Assembly (NCBI GenBank): GCA_934102055.1
Contig: CAKOSE010000009.1
Location: 1-34,884 of the forward strand
Direction: 5' to 3'
Source: an uncultured Bacilli bacterium
GTDB lineage: Bacteria; Bacillota_I; Bacilli_A; RF39; UBA660
Length of the DNA: 34,884 nucleotides
The notes under the pieces are model-generated. The model made no database searches. It had not been told where the DNA came from and saw only the letters and a list, made by a program, of their open reading frames with translations. Shown piece by piece: positions 1-7,058 of the stretch; position 1 is the stretch's first letter; each line of letters starts with the position of its first letter. The position numbers and the translations under genes are program-made.

Positions 1-13
1 AGTTATTGTTCAT
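1..13 (-). CDS. 5' end of a divergent minus-strand gene (partial)
   Basis: Only four codons (M-N-N-N) lie inside the window. The start is supported by a GGAAGTGAT Shine-Dalgarno just upstream, the same kind of site used by the gene at 3592, and by an extended -10 at 42-50 on the same strand. Nothing can be said about function. Confidence 0.45.
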
Positions 14-41
14 TTGTATCACTTCCTTATTCTATAAGTTT

Positions 42-50
42 ATTATAACA
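42..50 (-). promoter_or_regulatory. extended -10 promoter of the left-edge minus gene
   Basis: Read on the minus strand this is TGTTATAAT, a perfect extended -10, about 30 bases upstream of the ATG at 13. It lies back to back with the plus-strand promoter at 88-115. A 6-bp inverted repeat (TTCTTC/GAAGAA, 58-73) sits between the two promoters and could be an operator, but that is only a guess. Confidence 0.5.
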
Positions 51-87
51 AAGATTTTTCTTCTTTTGAAGAATATTATCTTGTTTC

Positions 88-115
88 TTGATTTACTATG
101 TATTTTTGTTATAAT
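88..115 (+). promoter_or_regulatory. promoter of the SDR-truA pair
   Basis: TTGATT (88-93), a 16-base spacer and TATAAT (110-115), with an extended TG at 107-108. It lies 20 bases upstream of the ATG at 135. Confidence 0.55.
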
Positions 116-134
116 AGAAGTGGAGTTGGTGATT

Positions 135-890
135 ATGAAGGCACTTATTACTGGAGCTTCATCTGGTATAGGAAAAGATATGGCTATATATCTTAGTGAA
201 TGTGGTTTTGATCTTATTTTGTGTGGTAGGAATAAGGAATCTCTTGAACAGTTACAATCTTCTTTGAAGACTAAGGTTAAGGTTATTATTATTGATCTTG
301 CTGATGAAAAGAAGGTTAAAGATCTTTATATGGTTACTAGAAATGAGAATGTTGATGTTCTTATTAATAATGCTGGTTTTGGTCTTTTTGGGGATTATAA
401 TTCTTGTGATTTGCTTACTGAACTTGAAATGATTGATGTTAATGTAAAGGCTGTTCATATTTTAACGCGTATGTTTCTTAAGGATATGGTTAAGAGAAAT
501 AAGGGGTATATATTGAATGTTGCTAGTAGTGCTGGTTTACTTCGGGGTGGTCCTCTTATGAGTACTTATTATGCTACTAAGAGTTATGTTACTTCTTTTA
601 CTCTTGCTATTTCTGAGGAACTTCGTCGTAATAAATCTAATGTTAAGATTGGAGTTTTGTGTCCTGGGCCTGTTAAGACTAATTTTAATAATGTAGCTGG
701 TGTTAATTTTACTGTTTCTTCTTTATCATCTGGTTATGTTGCAAAGTATGCTATTGATAAGTTTTTGAGATCTGGTAAGACTGTTATTGTACCTGGTTTT
801 AGTGTTAGGATGGGTTTATTTTTTAGTAGGTTTTTATCTATTAAGAGTCTTCTGAGGGTTACTTATAAGCTTCAAAGGAGAAAGAAATGA
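135..890 (+). CDS. short-chain dehydrogenase/reductase (SDR family)
   Basis: A 251-residue NAD(P)-dependent oxidoreductase with a classical SDR Rossmann fold; the substrate cannot be told from sequence. The cofactor loop TGASSGIG is at residues 6-13, the NNAG motif at 78-81, the catalytic serine region around 131-132, and the active-site YxxxK is Y145/K149. Length matches the ~250-residue classical SDRs. The reading frame stays open upstream to base 6, but that extension crosses the promoter, and the ATG at 135 follows a GGAG/GGTGAT ribosome site, so 135 is the start. The last four bases overlap the truA start (ATGA), so the two genes are translationally coupled. Confidence 0.9.
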   Translation: MKALITGASSGIGKDMAIYLSECGFDLILCGRNKESLEQLQSSLKTKVKVIIIDLADEKKVKDLYMVTRNENVDVLINNAGFGLFGDYNSCDLLTELEMIDVNVKAVHILTRMFLKDMVKRNKGYILNVASSAGLLRGGPLMSTYYATKSYVTSFTLAISEELRRNKSNVKIGVLCPGPVKTNFNNVAGVNFTVSSLSSGYVAKYAIDKFLRSGKTVIVPGFSVRMGLFFSRFLSIKSLLRVTYKLQRRKK

Positions 891-1615
891 GATATTTTAT
901 TAAGTTTTCTTATGATGGTTCTTGTTTTTATGGTTTTCAGAGGCAGATTGGTTTAAAGACTGTTCAGGGGGTTATAGAGGAAGCTTTAATGTCTTTGAAT
1001 GGCAATGTTGTTAATTTATGTGCTTCTGGACGTACTGATAAGGGTGTTCATGCAATAGAACAATGTGCTCATTTTGATTTAGATATTGATGTCAAAGAAT
1101 ATAATCTTAAGAAGTATTTGAATAATTGTTTTGAAGGGGAAATTCATGTTTTTTCTTTGGAAAAGGTTTCTGATAGGTTTCATGCAAGATATGATGTTAA
1201 GAGTAAGATATATAGTTATTATATAAATATGGGGGAGTTTTCTTCAGTTTCTCGTAATTATGTTTATCAGCTTTGTGAGGAGCTTGATGTTTCTTTGATG
1301 AAAAGTGCTTCTTTGTGTCTTTTAGGAAAACATGATTTTAGATCTTTTTGTACGGATGAAAAGAGTAAAGATAATTGTGTTAGGACTATATATAGTATTG
1401 ATTTTGATGTTTCACATGGTGTTTTAAAGATTACTTTTTGTGGAGATGGTTTTCTTAGAAAAATGATTAGGAATATTGTTGCTATTTTGATAGATATTGG
1501 TTTAGGTAAGAAGGATATTTCTTTTTTGGAAGAGGTTCTTAATAATAAGGCTAGGACTGGTAATTTGAAGTGTGTGTCTGGATGTGGTTTGTATTTGGAA
1601 AAAGTAATTTATTGA
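887..1615 (+). CDS. truA: tRNA pseudouridine synthase A
   Basis: TruA converts uridines 38-40 in the anticodon arm of tRNAs to pseudouridine. The 242-residue protein starts with the family-typical RYFIKFSYDG and has YGFQRQ. The motif SGRTDKGVHA holds the catalytic aspartate (D51). It also has the later conserved stretch FLRKMIRNIV. Length is standard. The start overlaps the SDR stop by four bases, with an AAAGGAGAAAG ribosome site inside the SDR gene. It ends in TGA, which shows that TGA is a stop here. In many Bacillota truA lies just ahead of rplM-rpsI; here two unknown ORFs intervene. Confidence 0.96.
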   Translation: MRYFIKFSYDGSCFYGFQRQIGLKTVQGVIEEALMSLNGNVVNLCASGRTDKGVHAIEQCAHFDLDIDVKEYNLKKYLNNCFEGEIHVFSLEKVSDRFHARYDVKSKIYSYYINMGEFSSVSRNYVYQLCEELDVSLMKSASLCLLGKHDFRSFCTDEKSKDNCVRTIYSIDFDVSHGVLKITFCGDGFLRKMIRNIVAILIDIGLGKKDISFLEEVLNNKARTGNLKCVSGCGLYLEKVIY

Positions 1616-1643
1616 TTGCTTTTTCTTTTTTTGGTGTTATAAT
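1616..1643 (+). promoter_or_regulatory. promoter of the unknown gene at 1674
   Basis: TTGCTT (1616-1621), a 16-base spacer and TATAAT (1638-1643), with an extended TG at 1635-1636. It starts immediately after the truA stop, so the next gene can be transcribed independently. Confidence 0.5.
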
Positions 1644-1673
1644 AGTGTTTAGCTTTTATTGGGGGTAAGTTTT

Positions 1674-2351
1674 ATGAATAGTTTAGATAATAGAGATGTT
1701 TGTGTGAATAGATTTATTAGTAGTGTTGAGTGTTTAAAGGCCCAGAGGGAGATTCTTGATTATTTCAATGAGATGTTATGTTTTTATCCTTATGCTAAGG
1801 AATCTTTTGATAATTATGCATATCAGCTTAGTGTTGATAAGTATTATAGAGGTAATACATTTAAGAATCTTTTTAAGTCTGCTGTTTCAAGTGTTGTTTT
1901 TATGAAATTTTCTGAACTTATTTTTGATGTTTCTGTTCCTATTATGCAAAAGGTTTTTCTCACTACTATTGCTACGTATGTTGGATATCGTTTCTTTCAA
2001 CTTGATAATAATACACAGTATGATAATATGTCTTTTTCTAAGGAGGACATTTCTAGTAGTTTTGATTTTACTGAGGAGATGTTAACTGATATTTTAAATC
2101 TTTTTAATGTATCGTATGCTGATTATGTTAGTTTGACTGGTAATACTGATATTTCTTATATTAAGGATATGTTTGATAGGAATTCTAATTATATTGCTTC
2201 TAAGAAGGAAGAGGGTGTTTTTTTGGATGATTTTGATTATGATAGTGTTATTTTTATGTTTGATGATTTGTTTGGTGAAAATGGGCTTGGTTCTTGTTTA
2301 GATGTTTTTTATTCTCATTATTCTGGAGATAAGGGTAAGGTTAGAAAATGA
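1674..2351 (+). CDS. conserved-looking protein of unknown function
   Basis: A 225-residue protein I do not recognise. The start is the ATG at 1674, behind a GGGGGTAAG ribosome site; a TTG fifteen bases earlier lies upstream of that site. The sequence is rich in Asp, Ser, Phe and Tyr. It has one moderately hydrophobic stretch at about residues 60-95, which may be a membrane-associated or buried helical pair. The C-terminal third is acidic. No catalytic motif, signal peptide or repeat is visible. The next small ORF begins 9 bases after its stop, so the two may be co-transcribed. Confidence 0.65.
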   Translation: MNSLDNRDVCVNRFISSVECLKAQREILDYFNEMLCFYPYAKESFDNYAYQLSVDKYYRGNTFKNLFKSAVSSVVFMKFSELIFDVSVPIMQKVFLTTIATYVGYRFFQLDNNTQYDNMSFSKEDISSSFDFTEEMLTDILNLFNVSYADYVSLTGNTDISYIKDMFDRNSNYIASKKEEGVFLDDFDYDSVIFMFDDLFGENGLGSCLDVFYSHYSGDKGKVRK

Positions 2352-2360
2352 GGTGTTTTT

Positions 2361-2576
2361 GTGAATAGTTTTTATGATGATAAGTATTCTTTGTTATCTT
2401 TTAGTGATAGGTTTTTTGATGGTAATTTTGTTAAAAGGCGATATATTCATGTTTTTTGTGAGGAATGTATAAAAAGTACTTCTAATTTATTGACTTTTGA
2501 TATAGTTTTTAGTATAATTTTAGTCGGTACATTTTTCTTATATAGCCCATTTTATAGGACTTGGGAAATCCTATAA
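2361..2576 (+). CDS. small ORF overlapping the rplM promoter and leader; doubtful or decaying
   Basis: A 71-codon ORF with a GTG start and a GAGGTG ribosome site five bases upstream, so initiation looks real. I do not recognise the product. The first ~43 residues are polar (Asp/Phe/Lys, two Cys). The hydrophobic C-terminal half is encoded by bases that form the rplM promoter (2490-2518) and the L13-type leader hairpin (2553-2575). Either a genuine small protein shares its 3' end with regulatory DNA, or this is a gene remnant whose reading frame runs into the neighbour's control region. The second view explains the sequence better. Confidence 0.35.
   Translation: MNSFYDDKYSLLSFSDRFFDGNFVKRRYIHVFCEECIKSTSNLLTFDIVFSIILVGTFFLYSPFYRTWEIL
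2490..2518 (+). promoter_or_regulatory. promoter of rplM-rpsI
   Basis: TTGACT (2490-2495), an exact 17-base spacer and TATAAT (2513-2518). This is one of the best sigma-A type promoters in the window. Transcription would begin near 2525, leaving a ~70-base leader before rplM. Confidence 0.75.
2541..2576 (+). promoter_or_regulatory. probable ribosomal protein L13 leader
   Basis: A perfect 7-bp stem TATAGGA/TCCTATA (2553-2559 with 2569-2575) encloses the loop CTTGGGAAA. The loop bases TGGG (2562-2565) can also pair with CCCA at 2546-2549, giving a pseudoknot or alternative fold. Bacillota carry a known L13 leader in the rplM 5' UTR, to which the protein is thought to bind to repress its own operon. 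The position and compact hairpin fit; I matched it from memory, not by a covariance model. Confidence 0.6.
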
Positions 2577-2597
2577 AGATAAGAAAGGAAGATTTTT

Positions 2598-3029
2598 ATG
2601 AAAAGTTATATGCAAAAAAAGGAAACTGTTGAACGTAATTGGTATGTAATTGATGCTACTGATGTTACTTTAGGACGTTTGGCTAGTAAGGTTGCTCATA
2701 TTTTAAGAGGAAAGAATAAGGCAACTTATACTCCACATATTGATTGTGGTGATTATGTTATTATAATAAATGCTGAAAAGGTTAATTTGACTGGTAATAA
2801 GTTAGATAAGAAGCTTTATTATAATCACTCTGGTTATGCTGGAGGACTTAGAGTTCGTACTGCTAGAGAAATGGTGGAAAGATATCCTGTTGAAATGGTA
2901 GAAAGAGCTGTTAAGGGAATGCTTCCTCATAATAGATTAGGTAGATCTATGTTTAAGAAATTATTTGTTTATGAAGGAGAAAATCATCCACATATGGCTC
3001 AAAAGCCTGAAGTGCTTGATGTTAAATAA
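2598..3029 (+). CDS. rplM: 50S ribosomal protein L13
   Basis: A large-subunit protein that binds 23S rRNA early in assembly. The 143 residues match the usual length, and family stretches are plain: RNWYVIDATD, LGRLASKVA, HIDCGDYVIIINAEKV, YYNHSGYAGG and GMLPHNRLGR. The ribosome site AAAGGAAG lies 7-8 bases before the ATG. It is followed eleven bases later by rpsI, the standard bacterial pair. It is probably autoregulated through the leader hairpin upstream. Confidence 0.98.
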   Translation: MKSYMQKKETVERNWYVIDATDVTLGRLASKVAHILRGKNKATYTPHIDCGDYVIIINAEKVNLTGNKLDKKLYYNHSGYAGGLRVRTAREMVERYPVEMVERAVKGMLPHNRLGRSMFKKLFVYEGENHPHMAQKPEVLDVK

Positions 3030-3040
3030 GGAGGTTAATT

Positions 3041-3466
3041 ATGGCAAAAAAAGAAAATACAAGTTATTATGGAACTGGTAAGAGAAAGTCTAGTATTGCT
3101 AAGGTTAAATTAGTTAAGGGTACTGGAAAAATTCTTGTAAATGGTCAAGATGTTTATGAATATTTTCCATTTAAGACTTTAGTTATGGATTTGGTACAAC
3201 CTCTTGAACTTACTAATACTGATGAAAAGTTTGATGTTGATGCTACTGTTAAAGGTGGAGGTTTTTCTGGACAAGCAGGTGCTATTAGATTAGGTATTGT
3301 TAGAGCACTTTTAGAATATGATAGTGCTAGTGATCCTGATAGTGAAACAAGTTTTAGAAAAATTTTGAAGAGAGCTGGTCTTGTTACTCGTGATTCTAGA
3401 GTTAAAGAACGTAAGAAACCAGGTCTTAAAAAGGCAAGAAGAGCACCACAATTTAGTAAGAGATAG
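3041..3466 (+). CDS. rpsI: 30S ribosomal protein S9
   Basis: A small-subunit protein whose C-terminal tail reaches the P-site tRNA. The 141 residues include the family N-terminal YYGTGKRKSSIAKV and the basic C-terminal run ending KARRAPQFSKR, with the characteristic KR end. It is about ten residues longer than the ~130-residue standard, with the extra part at the N-terminus (AKKENTS). A strong AAGGAGG ribosome site precedes it. The operon ends at a good hairpin terminator (3492-3515). Confidence 0.98.
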   Translation: MAKKENTSYYGTGKRKSSIAKVKLVKGTGKILVNGQDVYEYFPFKTLVMDLVQPLELTNTDEKFDVDATVKGGGFSGQAGAIRLGIVRALLEYDSASDPDSETSFRKILKRAGLVTRDSRVKERKKPGLKKARRAPQFSKR

Positions 3467-3491
3467 GAAAGAACTATTATATATGTTTGCA

Positions 3492-3515
3492 AAGTCCGTA
3501 TTTACGGGCTTTTTT
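3492..3515 (+). terminator. rho-independent terminator of rplM-rpsI
   Basis: Stem AAGTCCGT/ACGGGCTT (8 bp, one G-U pair) with a 4-base loop ATTT, followed by a T run. Confidence 0.85.
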
Positions 3516-3544
3516 GTGTGTTAAATTAGTATGTTTTGTGGGAG

Positions 3545-3572
3545 TTACAAATTTATGACTGTATGATATAAT
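3545..3572 (+). promoter_or_regulatory. promoter of the HExxH protein gene
   Basis: Extended -10 TGATATAAT (3564-3572), with a weak -35 TTACAA sixteen bases upstream of TATAAT. The gene's ATG is 20 bases downstream. Confidence 0.6.
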
Positions 3573-3591
3573 TTTTATAGGAAGTGATTGT

Positions 3592-4338
3592 ATGACAAAA
3601 GTGATATTTAAAAAAATGAGTTTGGAAAATAATATTGAATTTATTAAAGATATTTTTAATGAAGCAGATGATAAATTATTAAGTGTTCATACTTTTACTA
3701 TTAATTTATTTCCTGAACTTAAAAATGTATTTGATAGCATGTCTTTGGAAGATATATATATATTAATAGAAAGTGTGGTTACTAAATATTATGATAATAA
3801 TTCTTTAAATATTGATAATGATGTAGAAAGATATAATAATGTTTGGAATAGATATAATGATGAATTTTTTAATAAACTAACGAAATTTTTGAATTTAGAA
3901 TGGCCTAAGGAACATGAGGTTGTGGAAGCAACTGTTGGAATTATTCCTGTTTGTCCAAGATATTTAGATGAGTTTAGTTTTTCTGTGCATGATGGTCTTA
4001 CTGATGAACAATTAATTGAAACTTGTGCTCATGAATTATGTCATTTCTTGTGGTTTGAAAAATGGAAAATGTTATATCCAGAGTGTTCTAGAGAAGAATA
4101 TGAAAGTCCATATGTAGTTTGGCAATATAGTGAGGCTGTAGTAGATCCTATATTAAAAGCAAGTGGAATTAAAGAAATTTTTAATAGTAATAATACATTT
4201 TCTTATGATAGCTTTTATGAAAATTATGATAATTTGATGAATGAACTTACTGATATTTATTTGAGTGATCTTGATATAGATACTAGAATAAACGAAGGAT
4301 TTAATTATTATAGAAAGATAACATCTCAAAAGAGATGA
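3592..4338 (+). CDS. putative zincin-like protein with an HExxH motif, function unknown
   Basis: A 248-residue soluble protein with no signal peptide or membrane helix. The stretch CAHELCHFLWFEKW contains HExxH (H147, E148, H151), the zinc-binding and catalytic motif of many metallopeptidases. A glutamate about 27 residues later (YSEAVVDP) could be a third ligand. The N-terminal 100 residues are acidic and helical in character. I cannot place it in a named family; it could be a peptidase or a protein that keeps only the fold. It is single-gene, with its own extended -10 promoter and a GGAAGTGATTG ribosome site, and no partner gene nearby. Confidence 0.65.
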   Translation: MTKVIFKKMSLENNIEFIKDIFNEADDKLLSVHTFTINLFPELKNVFDSMSLEDIYILIESVVTKYYDNNSLNIDNDVERYNNVWNRYNDEFFNKLTKFLNLEWPKEHEVVEATVGIIPVCPRYLDEFSFSVHDGLTDEQLIETCAHELCHFLWFEKWKMLYPECSREEYESPYVVWQYSEAVVDPILKASGIKEIFNSNNTFSYDSFYENYDNLMNELTDIYLSDLDIDTRINEGFNYYRKITSQKR

Positions 4339-4361
4339 TATTAACTAATTTGATTTACATT

Positions 4362-4386
4362 TAAAAAAACAAGAGTTTAAACTCTT
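4362..4386 (-). terminator. minus-strand terminator of the broken membrane-protein gene
   Basis: The perfect palindrome AAGAGTTTAAACTCTT (4371-4386), followed on the minus strand by GTTTTTTT. It abuts the last stop codon of the decayed gene at 4385-4736, which supports that this was once an expressed gene. Confidence 0.7.
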
Positions 4387-4736
4387 ATTTCCATGGAAAT
4401 TTGTCTTCTTCTTGTTTTTCTTTTTCTTTTGATTTTTTCCTTATTTTAATTGGTTTTTATCATTTTGATTATTGTCAGGTTCTTTTTTTACTTCTTTATT
4501 TGAATTTTCTTTTGATTTATTTTCAATATTTAAGTCTGAGTTTAGTTTGTATGAAATCTTGTACATATTGAATATATTCACATTACGAATGCTACTAGTA
4601 TTATTGTTGATAGAATAATTTAAAAGAATACTGCTATATTTTCTAAACGTATTCCAGTGACTAGTCCTAGAATAAATTTTGCTGTGGCTAGAAATATTGA
4701 AATTATTTTATAAATTGCAATTTTACTATTTTCCAC
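4385..4736 (-). pseudogene. decayed gene for a small two-helix membrane protein
   Basis: On the minus strand, an AAAGGAG ribosome site seven bases before a GTG (4736) opens a frame for 38 residues: a polar start and a first membrane helix around FLATAKFILGLVTGI. It stops at TAA (4620-4622). The same frame continues as a second hydrophobic segment, IILSTIILVAFVM, then meets TGA where Trp would fit. A shifted frame then gives a Lys/Glu/Asn-rich tail (KENSNKEVKKEP), and another shift leads to KEKEKQEEDKFPWK and a stop abutting a perfect terminator. The order start, two helices, charged tail, terminator is that of one gene with at least two nonsense changes and two frameshifts. I do not recognise the family. 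It fills most of the 513-base gap. Confidence 0.6.
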
Positions 4737-4824
4737 ATATTTACTCCTTTCATTTTTAATTTTACACATTTAACCTTTATATTTCATTGTTTTGACTCTT
4801 TTCTTCCTTTTTTCTTTTGTTTTA

Positions 4825-4833
4825 TGATATACT
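4825..4833 (+). promoter_or_regulatory. extended -10 promoter of the Abi-HtrA pair
   Basis: TGATATACT, 18 bases before the ATG at 4852; no good -35 is visible. The preceding bases 4752-4824 are T-rich with no other feature seen. Confidence 0.45.
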
Positions 4834-4851
4834 TTTATAGTAGGTGATCTT

Positions 4852-5799
4852 ATGGGAAATAAAATATTTAAGTCTTTAGATGAACAAATTAAGATTTTAA
4901 GGGAAAAGGGCTTGGTTATAGATGATGAGAAGTATGCTGAGGAGGTTCTTCTTAGGGAAAATTATTTCTTTTTGAATGGTTATCGTCATTTATTTATGAA
5001 GTCTAGTGATCATTCTAGGTATATTAGTGGTACTAAGTTTGAAGAGGTGTATAGTTTATTTTTATTTGATAGGCGTCTTAGAAATATTTTGTTTAAGAAT
5101 ATTTTGATTATTGAGAATAATATTAAGTCTATTATTTCTTATCAGCTTTCTAAGAAGTATGGGTATCGTGAACATGAGTATTTGAAGCATTCTAATTTTA
5201 ATACTTCTTTTGAGTATAAGAGACAAGTTAGTGATGTTATTGGTAAGATGAAGAGGCAAATTAAAACTAATGCTACTCAACATTCTGCGACTCGTCATTA
5301 TGTTCTTAATTATGGTTATATTCCTTTATGGGTACTTGTTAAGGTTTTATCTTTTGGTATTGTTGTGGAACTTTTTTCTGTTCTTAAGAAGGAAGATCAG
5401 TATGATATTATTGATTTGTATGATATGGATTTGCGTTCTTTTTTGACTAATTTAAGTATTTTGTCTAATTATCGTAATTTATGTGCTCATGAGGATATTG
5501 TTTTTGAAAATAGGACTCAGAAGTTTATTGAGGATTCTGTTTATCATAGGAAACTTAAGATACCTATGATGGATAATGAGTATATATATGGAAAGAATGA
5601 TTTGTTTGCTCTTCTCATTATTTTGAAGACTATGCTTAAAGATAATGAGATTAATGATTTAGTTATTGAGATTGATGATGCTCTTAAGAATTTGGAGTTT
5701 AATTTGAGGACTATTCCTATAAATAAGGTTCTTGATAAGATGGGATTTCCAGATGATTGGGATCAAATTAAAAATATTACTAAGAAGGAGTTGTTTTGA
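4852..5799 (+). CDS. Abi family (Abi_2 / AbiD-AbiF type) HEPN protein
   Basis: A 315-residue protein of the Abi_2 family, whose founding members (AbiD, AbiF) cause abortive infection against phage in Lactococcus. The N-terminal pattern fits: LDEQIKILREKGL, then YFFLNGYRHLF, then FDRRLRNILFKNILIIENNIKS. The HEPN ribonuclease signature R-x4-H is present at R208-H213 within NYRNLCAHED. Family members are inferred RNA-cleaving effectors; cleavage by this one is inference. The start has an AGGTGAT ribosome site. The stop shares a base with the HtrA start (TGATG), so the two are translationally coupled. No antitoxin-like gene is adjacent. Confidence 0.85.
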   Translation: MGNKIFKSLDEQIKILREKGLVIDDEKYAEEVLLRENYFFLNGYRHLFMKSSDHSRYISGTKFEEVYSLFLFDRRLRNILFKNILIIENNIKSIISYQLSKKYGYREHEYLKHSNFNTSFEYKRQVSDVIGKMKRQIKTNATQHSATRHYVLNYGYIPLWVLVKVLSFGIVVELFSVLKKEDQYDIIDLYDMDLRSFLTNLSILSNYRNLCAHEDIVFENRTQKFIEDSVYHRKLKIPMMDNEYIYGKNDLFALLIILKTMLKDNEINDLVIEIDDALKNLEFNLRTIPINKVLDKMGFPDDWDQIKNITKKELF

Positions 5800-6950
5800 T
5801 GAAAGATTCTGTTGATGCTAAAGTGACTGAGGTTAAGGAGATTCCTGCTTCTACGTATGAGGAGGTTAAGCTTGATGATTCTCCTGGGTTCTTTAGAAAA
5901 AATTATAAGTATATAATTGTGTTTGTTTTTGGGGTTTTACTTACTATATTTGTTGTTTCTTGTCTTGGTGGTTTTTCTAGTAAGAGTGTTTCTTCTAATA
6001 TTTCTGATAGTGCAATAGGACAGGGAATTAGTAATATATATGATGCTACTGTATATATTGAGAATTATAAAGATAAAAAGGTTCATGTGACTGGTACGGG
6101 TTTTGTTTATAAAAAAGATTCTGGAAAGGCTTATATTCTTACTAATTATCATGTTGTTGCGAATAATTCTTATCTTAAGGTTGTTTTATCTGATGATAAG
6201 AGTTTGGATGCGACTTTTGTTGGTGGGGATGAGTATTTAGATATTGCTGTTATTAGTGTTTCGTCTTCTTCTGTAAAGCAGGTTGCTAAGATTGGTTCTA
6301 GTACTAAGGCTATTTTAGGGGATACTGTTTTTACTGTTGGTTCTCCGGTTGGAGATGAGTATCGTGGCACTGTTACTCGTGGTATTTTATCTGGTAAGGA
6401 TAGATTGGTTACGGTTTCTGTAAGTGGTGGTGCTGATGATTATGTTATGAGACTTTTACAAACTGATGCTGCGATGAATCCTGGTAATAGTGGTGGACCT
6501 CTTTGTAATGCTAGTGGTGAGGTTATTGGTATGAATTCTCTTAAACTTGTTAAAAATGAGGTTGAAGGAATGGGGTTTGCTATTCCTATTGAGGATATTA
6601 TGTCTCATGTTAAGGCTTTTGAAAAGGATAAGTCTTTGAAAAGACCTTATCTCGGTATTTCTATGATTAATTTAAGTAATACTGCGGCGGTTAAGCATTA
6701 TAATCTTGATAAGGTGATTAATACTAAACTAGAAAAGGGTGTTGTAGTTGAAAGTGTTGAAAAGAGATCTTCTTCGGATGGTAAACTTGAAAGAGGAGAT
6801 ATAGTTATTAAACTTGATAATAAAAGTACTGATGATATGGCTTATTTTAGGTATGAGTTATTTAAACATGAAGTTGGAGATAAGATCACTTTAACTGTTG
6901 AGAGAAAAGGAAAGCTTAAGGATGTTATTATTACTTTAAGAGAAAAGTAA
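5799..6950 (+). CDS. membrane-anchored HtrA/DegP-type serine protease with one PDZ domain
   Basis: A 383-residue S1C protease. A polar N-terminal cytoplasmic stretch (1-36) is followed by one membrane helix (about 37-57, YIIVFVFGVLLTIFVVSCL), then a trypsin-like domain outside the cell. The triad is H118 (TNYHVV), D148 (YLDIAV) and S231 (NPGNSGGPL). A C-terminal PDZ domain covers about 285-380. This layout matches Bacillus HtrA-type quality-control proteases. The ATG at 5799 follows AAGGAG eight bases upstream and overlaps the Abi stop; a TTG at 5796 is less likely. Coupling to an Abi/HEPN gene is unusual for this family. Confidence 0.92.
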   Translation: MKDSVDAKVTEVKEIPASTYEEVKLDDSPGFFRKNYKYIIVFVFGVLLTIFVVSCLGGFSSKSVSSNISDSAIGQGISNIYDATVYIENYKDKKVHVTGTGFVYKKDSGKAYILTNYHVVANNSYLKVVLSDDKSLDATFVGGDEYLDIAVISVSSSSVKQVAKIGSSTKAILGDTVFTVGSPVGDEYRGTVTRGILSGKDRLVTVSVSGGADDYVMRLLQTDAAMNPGNSGGPLCNASGEVIGMNSLKLVKNEVEGMGFAIPIEDIMSHVKAFEKDKSLKRPYLGISMINLSNTAAVKHYNLDKVINTKLEKGVVVESVEKRSSSDGKLERGDIVIKLDNKSTDDMAYFRYELFKHEVGDKITLTVERKGKLKDVIITLREK

Positions 6951-7022
6951 GATTTAAGTGGATTTATAGTAAAAGTATAATTTAGGTTATGCTTTTTTTG
7001 CTGTAAATACTTTTTTTTTAAG

Positions 7023-7028
7023 TATAAT
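7023..7028 (+). promoter_or_regulatory. -10 element upstream of the DUF4116 gene
   Basis: TATAAT, 30 bases before the ATG at 7059. The nearest -35-like TTGCTG (6998-7003) is at a long 19-base spacing, so this is a moderate call. Another TATAAT lies at 6976-6981. No clear terminator for the htrA gene was found in 6951-7058. Confidence 0.35.
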
Positions 7029-7058
7029 AAGGGTGTAATAAAAGAAAAGAGGTATATT

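Noticed and set aside
3154..3492. 112-codon minus-strand frame opposite rpsI
   Set aside because: It overlaps a certain ribosomal protein gene and its terminator and has no ribosome site.
4564..4736. TGA read as tryptophan (code reassignment), suggested by a TGA at a Trp-like position in the broken gene
   Set aside because: TGA is the true stop of truA, the response regulator and csoR, and the same broken gene also has TAA and frame changes.
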